In this document: piece after piece, positions 50,301 to 63,311 of the stretch
Layout: each line of letters begins with the position of its first letter
Numbering within the stretch: position 1 is the stretch's first letter
Assembly: GCF_000006565.2 (NCBI RefSeq)
Contig: NC_031477.1
Location: forward strand, 4,863,137 to 4,927,136
Source of the DNA: Toxoplasma gondii ME49
Taxonomy: Eukaryota > Apicomplexa > Conoidasida > Eucoccidiorida > Sarcocystidae
Reading direction: 5' to 3'
DNA length: 64,000 nucleotides
Translations under genes and position numbers: made by a program
Notes under the pieces: generated by a model
What the model saw: the letters and a program-made list of their open reading frames with translations, nothing else
Told to the model about the DNA's origin: nothing
The model's database searches: none

Positions 50301-51851
50301 GATATTCCTGATGGTGGCCGCGTCTCTCTCGTCATCCCGGCGCTGCCACGTCATTTAACGCTTTGTGAAATGTCAACAGGAAACGGCACGCCAGGCTCGA
50401 ATCTGAGAACCGGTGTGCCCGGTCTCTTGTCGACAGAGCTACAATTTGCGGCAGTCCCGCAGATGGCTCTGGAACGCCGCAGTGTCCGGCTTCTCCCGGC
50501 AGACAGTTCGGAAGCTCTAAGATTATCTAATAGGCAGGTTGAACACGCAGGGTCCTCCCGAGTTGACGGTGCATCTATATGTACTTCGTCGACAGGTGAA
50601 ACAATGTTCAGGTTCGAGGTCTGCATGTCTGACAGGGATGACGATAACGCTCAGCAGTCTTCCTTCCTTTCGGTCGTTTTGATGAGGCAATCTGAAGACT
50701 CTCACGAGGACGAAGTCGCAGCAATGGCAAATGCTGCCGGAGTCAGGGAAGTCCCGAAACGGATTCCCATTCGCTTGACCCTTGAAAATAGTGGAAACTG
50801 TGATAAAAGTTTGTTCCGCCTGTACAGGAAACATGCCGATGTGGGTGTGGTCGAGCCTTCAGGAGTTGGGTGGGATTCAGTGTTGCCAAATGTGTGGGAT
50901 GCTGGAAATCCAGTCTACCTACAGCACGTTGGTACACAGTTGTTCCTTGCCGTATCTGGAATTCAACTGATGGATTCCGCCTCCGAGGCAACTCTCGACG
51001 TTCTGGTGCGGCGGGCCAGGTCGGCGAATACCTTCTGCTGCAGTTCGAACGTCGTAACACTAGATTCTTCAGAGCAGCCAAAAATGGGAAGTGGGGACGA
51101 TCAGCCACGGCATCCGGACCCATGTTATTTTGGAACCGAAAATCTCGCCGACGCCACCCCCTTTCTGCTCGTATCTGCCTCGAAAGTGACAGAGAGAGAG
51201 GTATGCATGCCAATCGGGGCAGAAGGAGCACCGAAATTTGAGCACGTAAGGTGGTATGGGAAGGTCACGACTGCGAGGCCACCGTGTCTGTTTTATACCC
51301 AGAGGTGCTTGGGCTGGCCGGCACGTGATCGAGTGCTGTGTATAAGAAGTTGTCACCCCCAATGGGTGTTGTGGTTTACGGTCTGCTTGTGGTTTGTGTT
51401 ACCTGGTATAATGAGAGCGAGGAATGGCGTTTTTCTTGTCAGTTTTCACTATGTCCTACGTCGCGAATCTGTTTCTTGCGAAACGGATCTTCCCGCTCTC
51501 TTTTTGGCACTCCTGTTTGTTTATTTGTAGGCGGTTTTGGACGCAGCGGCTCGTATAGGCTCCCCGCACCTAACGTCGAGCCTTTCATGTCTTCAGTTCG
51601 CCTTTCTTGCTACTCGTCTCAGAGGCACAGCAGTGAAGGAACGTTCCGACTACCACCCTTGTCCTCTCTGCGATGGAACGCCTCTTTCAGACTGTGGCAG
51701 AAAAATTGGCGTTGAGTCTGGGCAGTTCGAGGATGATAGAGACGACTGGGTTCACGTGGCGGAGGCTTCTTGCGGCGAAAGTCGATATGGAGGGCATACG
51801 GGACGTCAAGCGGAAGAACTGTGGAGTGTGTGGTGCGGCGCTGTTATGTAG
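44332..51851 (+). CDS. Long coiled-coil protein, probably four exons
   Basis: Preferred model: 44332-44826, 45352-49653, 50106-51200, 51597-51851, all phase 0, giving 2048 residues. The first junction is secure (QQENE|QLRED continues a heptad pattern). The second exon has a long Glu/Gln/Arg-rich coiled coil, about residues 145-715, then low-complexity sequence, a second coiled coil near 1370-1420, and a CPFC pair near its end. If intron 2 is not removed, translation stops at 49734 (1625 residues). I favour splicing because the downstream 50106-51200 frame has no nearby ATG, begins right after a strong pyrimidine tract and CAG, and extends the helix (DLLEPK|FWLRLVRQAW). The C-terminal part includes VYLQHVGTQLFLAVSG, faintly like a MIR/beta-trefoil strand pair, and a final exon with CPLC and no recognised domain. 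Function unknown; a cytoskeletal or scaffold role would be typical for such coiled coils. Confidence 0.65.
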
Positions 51852-53226
51852 CCCATGGATGGGTTTTTGCTTTGAAACATGGGAGTACATTTGCTTTATG
51901 TTTTAAGTCACTTTTTAACGTCGTCAGGGGCACAACTCAACGAAGCAACTGTACGGCAGTTGCGGTTCTAGTTTTTCAAGAAAGACGTATTTTAGGTTGC
52001 GACATTGTGTGTTCGTCGTAGCGACCAGTTTTTTAGCGGAGCTAACATACCCAATGTTGCACCGCACAGTAGTACGGGTTAGCGCAAAAAGTTGCTACAG
52101 CCAACACGCCCTTCCCAAGTTGCCTTCCGCGTGGCTGTTTGACACGGAAACTGTGGGAGGCACCTGAATTAAACCACTTATGTGTGGTACTCGCACACGT
52201 ATGCGACACTTGTTTCACGACTTCAGAGGCGATCATTCTCAGGAAGAGTCCTCGCGAATGAGTGAACAAAAGCTACATTTGTTTGAGGTTAGCTGCAGTG
52301 CCTCATGTCACCCTTTTGAATACTTGATTGTTAAAGAGTCAGCTTGTCGAGAGGGATGCGGTCACTACTGCACCCGACATCATCAGTCCAGAAGGATGTC
52401 ATAGATAAATTAGGGGGTCACACAAGTGGCTTGATCCTAAGATCCGTCATTCTCTAGCGGTCAAGTCGTTAGCCTGCTGCAGACACGCATCCTCGCTTAT
52501 GTCAGGACACGCGTTTTGATTGCTGTTGAAGCTTGTATCGCATCACCTTGTCTGGCGCGAGCTGTAGTCGTATCGCGTGTTCTGTGCATAGGCTTGGGTG
52601 GCGTGTACGGATATCGCACAGTTAGGCTGTTGTATAAAACAGACTCCGGGAAACATGGTGTCGAATGTTTCATCGAACAGCCGTATGTGGAAAAATTCTC
52701 TGCAGCTAAGATTTTCGCGGGAGGCTATCGCGTATCTAACACATGTTGTTGCTTTCACAATGATAAACAAAGCGTAATCATTTCTGTGGTTCCTTATTCG
52801 CTTTCGCAGGGCCCCGCGTACTCTCATGGTGGATCTGCATATATATATATATATATTAATGAAAACAACAAGCGGAATTGGCGCAACCTGGGTGTCAGCA
52901 AGCATAAAGAGAATATCAGTGGATCTCTGTGTTTCCTAAATCTCATGTGGAGACCTTCCTTCCTACATTTTCCTTTCAATAGTTGTGGACAACGGAATGG
53001 TCAACGTCACTTCAATGGACGTGACCTCAGGTGGTACTGAATTTGGCACCTTTATTATTATATGAGGTCTTGCATTTGTGAGGGTTCCAGCATTTCTCGC
53101 AGTAAGACAGAACGAAACAATACTACCGACCTCATATATCGGCCTTGTTCAAACCAACGACAGCCCGTTTATTCCTTGGTGCCCCTATATGAGGTGGACG
53201 GGTGTAAATGAGTATCTGCAATCCTC
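51852..53226. other. Convergent intergenic region
   Basis: Lies between the 3' ends of the coiled-coil gene (plus) and the GPDH gene (minus). Only short ORFs occur, and a small AT microsatellite lies at 52839-52856. Presumably both 3' UTRs. Confidence 0.45.
52839..52856. repeat. AT dinucleotide microsatellite
   Basis: A run of alternating AT of about 18 bases in the convergent intergenic region. Confidence 0.9.
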
Positions 53227-56200
53227 TCACAGGGAGTTCCTTCCGAGCTCTGGGTGGCCCATAGGAGTAGAGGGCGCCCGGTCTTGACCTTTGTGAATTT
53301 GCCTGTACTGGAGTTGCTGCTGCAGTCGATGAACTTGCATTCTTTGCGAGGGCGTCAGGTGAGAAAGGTGGACAGTTAATTGCTGAGGCGACTGACAATC
53401 TCGGTGGCCCCCGAGAGGCCCATTGTTATTATGCATAATGTGTAGCTGCTGTTGCATTTGCTGTTGCTGATGCTGAAGCTGTTGGAGCTGCTGTTGTAGC
53501 TTAAATTGTTGTTGCACGAGTTTTGCCTCAGGTTCATCAACGAGGCTACCATCAGGCGCCTCAATTGCTTCTCGACCCTCCGGGGGTAGGCCTTCGCCAA
53601 ACATCTGAAGAGACCACCAAGAGGAAGATGCACGCAAAGATGCTCAAAGTGTTCGTACAAGGTAGAAGGAGAAGTGAAACTTTATCCGCGTGAGTTTGTA
53701 AGAATACGGACGTAAGAGCATATATGTATCAGTACAGGCATGTACCTGCCTCCATGTGTACCAAGGGTGAATATACATGCATATATATATATATATATAT
53801 ATATAGTTGGGAGCTCGATAGATATGCGTGCAGTTATTAATCGTGTAAACCAGCGTATGGAGCAGTAGATGCGCAGGAAACCTCTGCCGCATTTCTGGTC
53901 AAGGAGTATATATCATAGGCAGAAAACGGGCGGCGGCCTTCCCTCCCCCGGCGTTATGAACTCATGCTGTTTCGGCATGTGTTCCGAAGCTAAATGAAGC
54001 CTGACTTTCCAGCATAAGCGGCCGGCTGACGACCCACCTTTTCTTTCGCATTTGCCACGACCGAAGAGACGACAAGCTGGTTGCACTCCTGAAGTGTTTT
54101 GTGCTGACGAACTTCGGAGGTCTTGAAGACACGAATCAGGTCGTTGGGGTCTCTTCCATTGAAAGCGATTTCGTAGGTGACGGAAAACAGTGGGAAAAGT
54201 CGCTCTACTTCGTAAGCGGCTATCACCTCGTAGACCTCTTTGGTCGTTAGAGTGCCCTGTATTCACAACGATGGGATTTCGCACTTTTTTTTCGGAACTT
54301 TCTTGGAGCAGTCGCCCCATATCAATAAAGATTTCAACTCGTTTACCTTCTCATTGGTAAAACCTGCAGATTGTGTCGCTCTTGCCTAGTTATCCGGGTA
54401 CTTCACGGACTGACTCAGGTGTCATGTATATCGATTTGACAGGAGACGCCGGTTATCTGGATGACTACTTGCAAATTAACAGTCTCTACCTGTATTTGTC
54501 TGTATTTTACAGTTACAGTGTGAAGAAACCTTCCGGTGACGTCGTCGCTGTGTTTCGACTTGTTTCTACAGTGGAGATGAAGTGTCCTAGTAGGCCGTTT
54601 CTTACAGGCCAGTTGACCACGGATGTAATGCGATATTTCTCCACTTCCCTAGTCACAACTGTCCGAGAGTAATTACGTCTGAGCCACGCAGAAAGGAGAT
54701 GGAGGGCGACCAACGTCCTGATGAATATGCTCCGAAGAAAGGCCGAGAGTAACACGGTGGCAGAAGCTGATTTGCGGCATTCATTTAATAGTGGCTGGGT
54801 GAAACCGTGCTACATACATTCGCTTGCATTATATTGTCCTTCGACCAATAAGCGTTGCTGCCTTTCCGTGAAAGGCCACTGTTGGCAACTGTGGTTAGTT
54901 TCCCCTTATCCGTCTACCAGCAACCTTTCGCACTACGGCGCAGTCCTTGTTCAGCGTATGGTCCTAGGACCACACGATGGCTCTCTTCCTTCATGTAAAC
55001 ATGGAGTGTAAACTACGTGGCGAATATTGGTAACCTGCGTATGTACACATATCCTTGCAGGTGTGATTATGCATCCAATCAGAGGTTTCCTCTTGCTCCA
55101 TGTGTGTAGATGCCGAAGACGCTGTTAAGTCAGATTGCATCGCCTTGTGGAAACTCGCTGCCACGCTCTAGTGATAGACGCCGACGCAATGTATCTTGCT
55201 GGATCCGTCTGCCTCGTCCAATATCAGTGGCAGTTCGTCGAAATCCTCTGCAACGAGGGATGCTGTGTACGGCTTTCTCTTGCTCTATGTTTCATCCACG
55301 AGGACAATGTTCAAATCTATTTCTTCGCCAGAACGTGCACCTCCAACAACTGGGAGTTTTATGAATTTTTCGTACTTGTAGCTTCTGTCCTTTCAGCAAG
55401 TCAGCTTCAATCTGATCCCACGTTGCTTTTCCTCCGCGCCGCAAAAACTCAGCAGCGCACCGCGCATTGCGGCCGCCGAAGACAGTCGTAATCACGTCGG
55501 CGTATCCCGCACTGTCGAAGAATGTTTCCTGAAAGGAAATGAGAGTATCAGCCAACATTTGCGAGTACTTGAATTTCTTGATATTCTTAGAGCAAAATCG
55601 GGAAAAGTCGGCGAGGAAAGACGATACCAGCACAATATCAGCGAGGAGGCGGCTAGTTTTGCTTCGCGAAAGAAGCGTCACAATAGGCAATATGCACTCC
55701 TCGTTAGCTCACTCGCTCACGTATTTTGTTTGCCGCCGTTACTAATATCACGATGAAGAACTACCTGTGCCACTCTTTTCGTGATAAGAATACACATGAG
55801 CTACTGCGTTTGGTGGCCTACTTGTAAACGAAGAACACTTCAGTTGAAGAAAGTGGCAGATTCAGTAAGGTCAACTACAAGTAAATCCGTTAATTCTCGG
55901 CACATGAAACAATTGATTACGACTAGGTAGGGGAACACGGAAGACGTATGCTATACATCAGCACCACATTCTGCTAATAGAACTACAGGCTAACCCATAA
56001 TGACTCTACACAACACGATGTCATTCTACACAGAACTTTACTCATGGAAAGAGACAACAGTACAGCTACAAACGAGAAAGCCACGATGTATTTGCGAAAC
56101 TGACTCGTAGCCCATTTTGTCTCTTGCACTTTTCGGTAGATTTAGAAAGGCTCGTGCGCGCCCCGAACCTTCCAACTGATGAACTCGCAAGTACACAGCG

Positions 56201-59200
56201 CTCATCTCCGTGACAGGTCTCGCTCCAGAAACCGTCCACTCGTTCCTCCTGTTGACCTACTGCCATGATGTTGTCGAAGAATATCATAGCAAACTGCTTC
56301 ATTTCCTCTACCCCGAGGCGAATGATCGCCGTTTTGGCATTGGTGCCCAGCCCCAAACCATCACAGAATCCTGCCGCAATTGCAATGACGTTTTTTACGG
56401 CACCGCAGACCTGTTAACGGGATACGGGGAAGAAATAGAAAAGAGAAAAGCCGTCTCTCACCAGATTTCCCGAGAAGTCTGGTTCCCTGGCTAGGTTCGA
56501 AATGCGTGCAGTCTTTTGCACCTTTTCAACACAGAAGCCAGGATACACGAGGCTTTCTCGGTTTCCTCCATGAGCGTGTGGGGTGCAGTTACAGAATCTG
56601 TACTCATTTGTACGCGGACGTAGTTACAGCACTGTGGGATGGGGGCGTTTCGTAGACGCTGCAGTATGTACATTCCGTGCGCATGGAATACTGAAACGTA
56701 GCCTGTGACAATGAAGTACGGAAATTACGCGAAACATCACCAGCGTGTCCTTCCCAAGAATCCATCCCTTTAGGAAGCTGAACGGCCTTCTCCGAAAGGC
56801 ACGCGACAAAGTCGTATTTGAGCCTCATCTACAAGCATGCGCCGATGCACGAGGCAAATCAGTAACTGATTATCTAGATAGCAAGTCGCGCGGGTCTCTC
56901 GTCCACCTGTAGCTCGTGTCTGTAGAATCTATCGTCTCCCTTGTGTTCTCAGTCTTCTAATTAGTCATCCACTCCGGCGGAGCCGTTATCAGAATTCGGG
57001 GACTAAACTGTTCAACGAGCACTTCCAGACAAGGCAAATGTGCGTGATATAGACTACAGCGTGCGTAAGAAGGAAAAGACAAACTGGGTTCCGAGTCACA
57101 CGAAACGAGATCTGTGCACATATTTGTTCCTATCTAGAGATGACTGCGAATATCATGACTGACCCCAGCTATGTCTTCGTGGAGTGACAACACATGCGGG
57201 ACAGTATCATGAGATGACACAGTGACCCCGGCCAGCCTCTAAGCTTCCCTTTTCTGCACAAACTGCTTTGTCACGATGTTCTTTTCCTCGGCGGCCTACA
57301 CACTCACCTGGACACCAGCAACGTCGGGTAAGGCATTAACCTTAAAGTACGGTGTATCAAACAGCTGCTGCCATATCAAGGCAGCGTCCGTCTCCTCAGG
57401 ACTGTACCCGATTGTCGCCTCTGCAAACTCTTCACGTGCCACGTCATTGGCTACATTGGCTCCTGAAAGTGTTAATGAACACACGGACACGGTAAATTAC
57501 GGTTATTTTGGGGTAGCCCATTAGAAAAGGATGATGTTGTGATTACCTAACGTCTCAAATACTGTACCAGCGTCAAGGATACACATTGGCAACCAGAGCT
57601 GGAATAGCTGTTTGTCTATCGGACTACCAGAAATTTGCAAAAGCCTACCAGAAGAAACGCACTCACATTCCACGTATCACCAGGTACAGATATCAGTGCT
57701 CACAATATCACCGGAATTCCAGTTTGAAAGTGTCTGTCGTCTATAAAGTATCAGTACAAGCATATCTGGAATTGTGTCCCCTTGTTAATACACTTGTTCG
57801 TTAATTCACATGTGTATACTGTGTGAAGTTATACCCACCTATCTAAAAGCAGTGTCAACAAAAGAAAGCGATAAACTGCATATATGTTATGCGCACGCGG
57901 AAAATGTACAATGTACATTGACAGATGTAGCTACGCATGTATACGTATGGGCATGGATATGGAGAGCATGTAAGCGTACGAGAATGGATATGAAGCGACA
58001 TAATCCTAAAAGCGTATAATCAGAAATTTCTGTACAGTAACTCTCAGTGCGTTCAGGCAAAGCCTTGTGCCACGTCACACGATTCCGTTTTTATCCCCAT
58101 ACATTGTCGGGACAGCCACTTAAATAGCATGTGGCTAGCGTTGAAAACTATGTAGTTCTTTATATCCATTCGTGTCCCTTACCGGAGAGGACGCAGCAGT
58201 CAACGATATCAAGTTTTGTTTTGAAAATATCAGAGAACAGAGTTGGTTTCCCGTTTTCAACGTGTAGACCCTTGAGCAACGTGATGGCCCTCGCGTGACC
58301 TGGGACGACTCTTGCTTCTGCCAACTGCTCGCAGACTTTCTGCAGAAAGAACGTTGCCAACACGACAGTGTCAAAAACTATCTGCTTAAATTGCTATCAC
58401 TTTTCTCACGTCTCGTCTTGGTCTAAGAGAACAACACGAAATAGTTCCTGGAGATCGGCAAGAATTTTTTGAGGGCGGTTGGATTCCTTTCGTTTCACGT
58501 TTTGAAAAAAGATCCCTTCACTCCGCCAACAACAATAAAGTGCGAGCGTTTATGGAAATCGAAAGAATGCAATAATGAATGTGAACAAACTGCAGCTGTT
58601 TTCACACCAAAAAGGAATCCCGCAAGCGTTCCTCTGACAAATCATGCAAAGTTGAAATGAAAATGTTCCTTCCATGTGGGGAAAGGCATCAAGCTCCGTC
58701 AGTGGTTCCGTATTAGTGTATGGGCATTGTTTGCAGGCGTATGTCTCCCCCTTCGCCAACGTTGTTGTTAGAGCCATCCGTGCCCACTTGAACTGAACTA
58801 CTTATACAATAAAGCATGTACAGCTCTAGTCCCCTGCGGGCTGTAACTGGCATGACACCTGATCGTCGCCGTGGAATGGCTACGTTTTTTTCACATGACG
58901 AATGATGTGTTGAGTGGTTTTCACAATGGAAAGGCCGTGCATTGGTTGCCTAAGCAGACGTCACAAAACGTCTCAGCAATGCCTGTTCCTCATACAAGGC
59001 CTGCAAACACATTTTCTTTATCACAACTACTCGGCAGTTGAAAAACCAACACAGCAAACGGTAATGAATAGCAAAAACGGTTATTCTTTTTCGCGGAAAG
59101 CCCTCGGTAGACTTGTATAATTTGCCAAAACTGGAGGAGTGTCTTAGCTCTACGCTACTTGAACATGCCGCACTTAAAGTTGTCTCACCGTAGCGAATTG

Positions 59201-60915
59201 ATGAGGCATGATAAAAATCAGCAGATCCGAATCTCTGCATGCTTCGACCACGTCGGGCAAAGCGACCAAATTCTCTGGCAGTTTATGACCCGGCAAATAC
59301 TTTCTGTTCTCGTGAGTCTTATTGATAATGTCGGTAAGCTTCTCTCCGTCGACCATTTCCTCATACACCCACATGCGGACCTGTTTTAAAGACATCCAGT
59401 TCCTCAAACCCGAGCTACACGGAAGAGCCACCATGAACCATATCTTGGTTTCCATGAAAACAAAGAGCGGTCACCTTTTTTTAAAAGCCTGTCAGCCCAC
59501 GCTCTTTCTCAAACTGATTTCAAGCAAAGCAAGGGTTCGATTTAATGGTGTCGCCTCACCATTTTTTGACACCTTCAATTTTCAGATATTTCAAAGTAAC
59601 TCCCAAAATTCTGTGTGGGGGATTATACTATATAAAAGGTTATACATGCATGTCTTTGGTCCGCATGAAGTGGCACTATGCCGGATTTTGAGAAGCTACC
59701 ATGTTATGCAAATTCTCTTCCGTGTGGTTACCACCGTCGATGGAGTTAGATTTCTAGGGTGACCGAAAATTTCCTACGGCTATCAAAGCCGTTCAAGGAA
59801 ATAACTGCCTTTAGAGAGAAGACCCCCATGCTCCACGTCCCATTCTCTTATATGAGAAATACAAACGCTAAACGGTCTGACTGGGGGAAGATGTGCAGCT
59901 GTCGGGCTCTAGTCTCTACGTCGACATTCGCAAAAGCCGTCGCACACGAACATTTCACTTATGTGTATGTCCTTGTCTACGTCTCTTGCGGTAAATTAGC
60001 AATTTCAACGTCTACGTCGATCAGTCACCGGATCTGTAGGCGGATGTTGCTTTAGAATGTTCGTCTCTATACGCGTACATTCGTCGTTCGCACTTACTTC
60101 ATTGTGAAAAACGTATGACTTTTGTGCGTTCAGTGCGACAATCTTAGCAATGACGCTCCCCCAGTTTCCACTGCCTACGACGGACACCTGGGACGGACAA
60201 AATGAGAGCACAACGAATGTTACCCTTTTCTGATTAAGACCACCGTGGCAATCTGCACTTGCGTCATGACGAAAACTGCAAAGCGGAACTGTGGCTGAGA
60301 CGTTGAGACTCGCCATTCTCTGCAAAGACACCCTACTTCATCCGAACGTCATTCTCGACTGGCTAGTGACACGAACTCCCGATGAGACGGCAAAAAAGAT
60401 CAGGAATGAAAAGACAGCGAAAAAATGAACAGTTGCCCTATAGAGAGGGGAAGCAGGAGATACAGCGAAGGAGACAGAGAGCGAGTCGGAGCAAGCCAGA
60501 GATGTAGAAAGACAGATAGACATATACGTGATGAAGGTTGTCTGTCCATCAGAAAAGACTATCACTGGCGTTTCGTAGACACGCTACAGACAGTAATTTG
60601 CCTTCGTTGTGCAGTCCAACATAATCCTGGCTTGTGTCCATTAAGAAAGCATCAGTACACGCAAAATAGCCACTTGACTGAAGGCTTCTACAATGTTCTG
60701 CAGAGAGCGGTAGTTGTTTCTTCAAGCAGCACTCAGTGCCGGCCCCTGTAAGTTTAGGGAAAGTAACAGTTTTTAACTAAGAGATCAATTATAATCTCTT
60801 TACCATGAACATTTAAGAAGTAAAGTGTTGACATCGTTTTTAACCAGCGAATATATCCTACCTTAAGAGGGCCGCTCTGAAGTACTTGGAAGAGGGAAGG
60901 ACGTCGTGGCTCCAT
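53227..60915 (-). CDS. GPDH: NAD-dependent glycerol-3-phosphate dehydrogenase
   Basis: Nine minus-strand exons join in phase: 60915-60862, 60187-60098, 59380-59189, 58339-58183, 57462-57308, 56410-56261, 55528-55376, 54256-54038, 53604-53227, giving 515 residues. The enzyme reduces dihydroxyacetone phosphate to glycerol-3-phosphate with NADH, linking glycolysis to glycerolipids and cytosolic redox balance. Visible family features: NAD-binding GSGNWGS (23-29), [18 protein letters not shown], the TLLKG lysine (Lys135), catalytic Lys222 in [18 protein letters not shown], and FGGRN (Arg286/Asn287) for substrate phosphate. Residues 1-390 cover the usual family length (about 350) and lack an N-terminal targeting extension, which suggests the cytosol. 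The last exon adds about 125 residues, very rich in Gln (mixed CAG/CAA codons) and not found in typical GPDH. If the last intron is retained, the protein instead ends soon after residue 390. Confidence 0.92.
53431..53520 (-). repeat. Glutamine-rich codon repeat in GPDH last exon
   Basis: The minus strand here codes for a run dominated by Gln with spaced Leu, His and Met, using both CAG and CAA. It is a compositional tract, not a perfect triplet repeat, and is therefore likely to be stable and selected as protein sequence. Confidence 0.8.
53781..53805. repeat. AT dinucleotide microsatellite
   Basis: About 25 bases of alternating AT inside the last intron of the GPDH gene. Confidence 0.95.
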
Positions 60916-63311
60916 CTTGTGAACCCGTTACTCTATACGTCTATTTTTTCGCGCAAACATCAATGAATCAGACAAAGCCTTAACTTTTTGATAGTCCATA
61001 TAGGTGAGGAAATCACGTTGTATCTCCCAAACAAACAGCTCCCCTGACAGAACGGGGACGCGCTTCCACTTAGCGGTTGGAGCGCCAGCGACTCTGAAAT
61101 CGTGACTACGATTAGGACTACCCCTATCGTTACACCCCTCAACAATCACATATTACTCGAGGAAATGTTGTCAGTGCGAATTGAACACTTCACTGTTAGA
61201 TGAAAACGGAAATTTGAACCTCACCGGAACTTACTGTAGCCCTAATGAAACGCCTCCAACTACAAGGTGGTGAACCATTCTTACCTCCTGAAGAGTAAGA
61301 TCCGTGAGAGAAGAATGTTGCGACTCTCTCCCCGCATTTTCGGGGAGCTAACTGCGTTAGAAGAAACATGACCGTTGGCCGGTGTAACACGGATTTTTGA
61401 TTTTTGCGGCACTGAGCTACTATTTTTGGCGGGAACGGAGAACCTCTTTTTTTTGCTGTTCAAAAAACGCAATACGGTTCTTCGCTCGTGCAGCTGCTAA
61501 GCACACAAGCCTGTATGTGAAACTTCGATAAAATAAGACGTCCTCTACGACTTCTCAGAGACGAATATAAATAAACACTAACAACGCCCCCATCGTATCC
61601 GTGATCAAAAAACCTAAATCATAAGTCTGATATTTTCGCTCCTCCACCTCCCAAAAGGAAAGCACCTTCTAACTCAGGCTGATGCCTTTGAAGCTGTTTT
61701 ATACCTTTACTCTAAATGTGCTTATCGTCAACATTCTGACATGGTGGCGAAAACCGGTGTGGATGAAGGAAATACCACAAACAACCTCTAGACTCAAGAG
61801 GGATTCGTGTAAGAAGGCGCCAGATCTAAACAAAGTTTTTTTTGTTAGTGTGTAGATCGCTCAGTAAATATATATTATCCGCAATATCCTTCACTAGTGG
61901 TTTGTGGAAAAAACGAATATCAAACCAATGAAAGGTATTCGAGACAAATTTAGCGCATGGGTGAATTTTTTGTAGAAGGAAAAAGAAGCAAGAGAAAACC
62001 TCAGCAGTCGCAGTGTTGCCACGCGCGGATTGCTTGTCCACCGTTCCCCTGGAGGAGGCTACATGATCAATCTCCCTTGTTTCACGCCGAAACTACATAG
62101 AACGATCACCTTTTTATGTTCAGAAAACAGGCCATTCTGCGATAGTACGTGAATCGTCAGGGGGAAGCAAAGAACTAAATGTTATCAGAACGTTTAAGAC
62201 AACTGGAATGTATCACTGCGGCTTCGAGACCTGACGCATTAAGAATCAATCTGTCTCTCGATGGGTCGACAGTGAATAGCAATTCCTTATCTTAGACCAT
62301 CCACCGCATGATGAAACTTTTGTGAATTCAATTCACAGTTGGTTGTAAACGGCGTCTGAACCATATGAATAGCGATGTACACTTTGGCATGACTTAACAA
62401 CCAATACGGGGCGGATATTTTAAATGTGTTCGCCACAAAAATGAATCCGTGAGAGTTGATCATAACGTAGCAGCAACATTACGTGCACCAGCAATGTCTG
62501 CCGTTGAAACCTAAAACGCACTCAATCACCGAGTGGCGTTAATACCCGTCTTACAGAAGTGCCTTGCTCTCTGCTTGAAAATAATAGTATTGATGCACCG
62601 GATTGTTTACGGTTATCACGGTAGGAACTTGATCGGACGTACATCGAAAGATCAACGGTGACAGCGACATGGGTGCCAGAATCAATTCCGCTTCACCATC
62701 CGCTCTACGGCAATGTATGGCTTCGTTCCGTCGTCTCGGTTCTGAACACAGCGTATCCTCTGACTTTTTTGCTAAGCCATTTTACTCGAGTATTGCACTG
62801 TTCTCTCTAGACCGTCGTTAAACATTTCCGCTACTCTGTTTGTTCTCATATGTCTACCAGAAAAGTTGTAGGAAAGACGCGCTGCAAAGGCACAACGTAG
62901 CGGAACAACAGTACCAACGTACATGATTTCTGTGGTAACCTGCTCCCCCACGACCGTTCTTATGCGACAGCAACCAACGTGTCAGAGTAACGAGTAACAC
63001 ACAGTTGAGCATAACTCAATATGCTCATTGAACCGCCATAAACGGCAACCGCCACGACAGTGAGGAAAAAACCCCAATGCGTATGACACGGTACAACCCT
63101 GCAAATGTCGAGGAAAGCAAAGAGGCGACGAAAAAAACTGCATACGGCAGATCAACAGATAATCGCTTCCGCAACCAGAATCCGCTGAAAACTCTGTGCC
63201 TGATTTGCAACGCAAAAGGCGAGAAATCACTTGGCTGCTAGACTCATGTGCCGAATTCCTTTCAGCGGCCCTTGACCCCAAGAATGACTGTCCGCGTTTT
63301 CCATACAATCG
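60916..63311. other. 2.4 kb gap upstream of GPDH
   Basis: A/T-richer than the rest of the window, with only short ORFs. It contains the GPDH promoter and the 3' flank of the TOM7-like gene. I see no tRNA, no mitochondrial DNA insert that I can name, and no repeat array. Confidence 0.45.
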
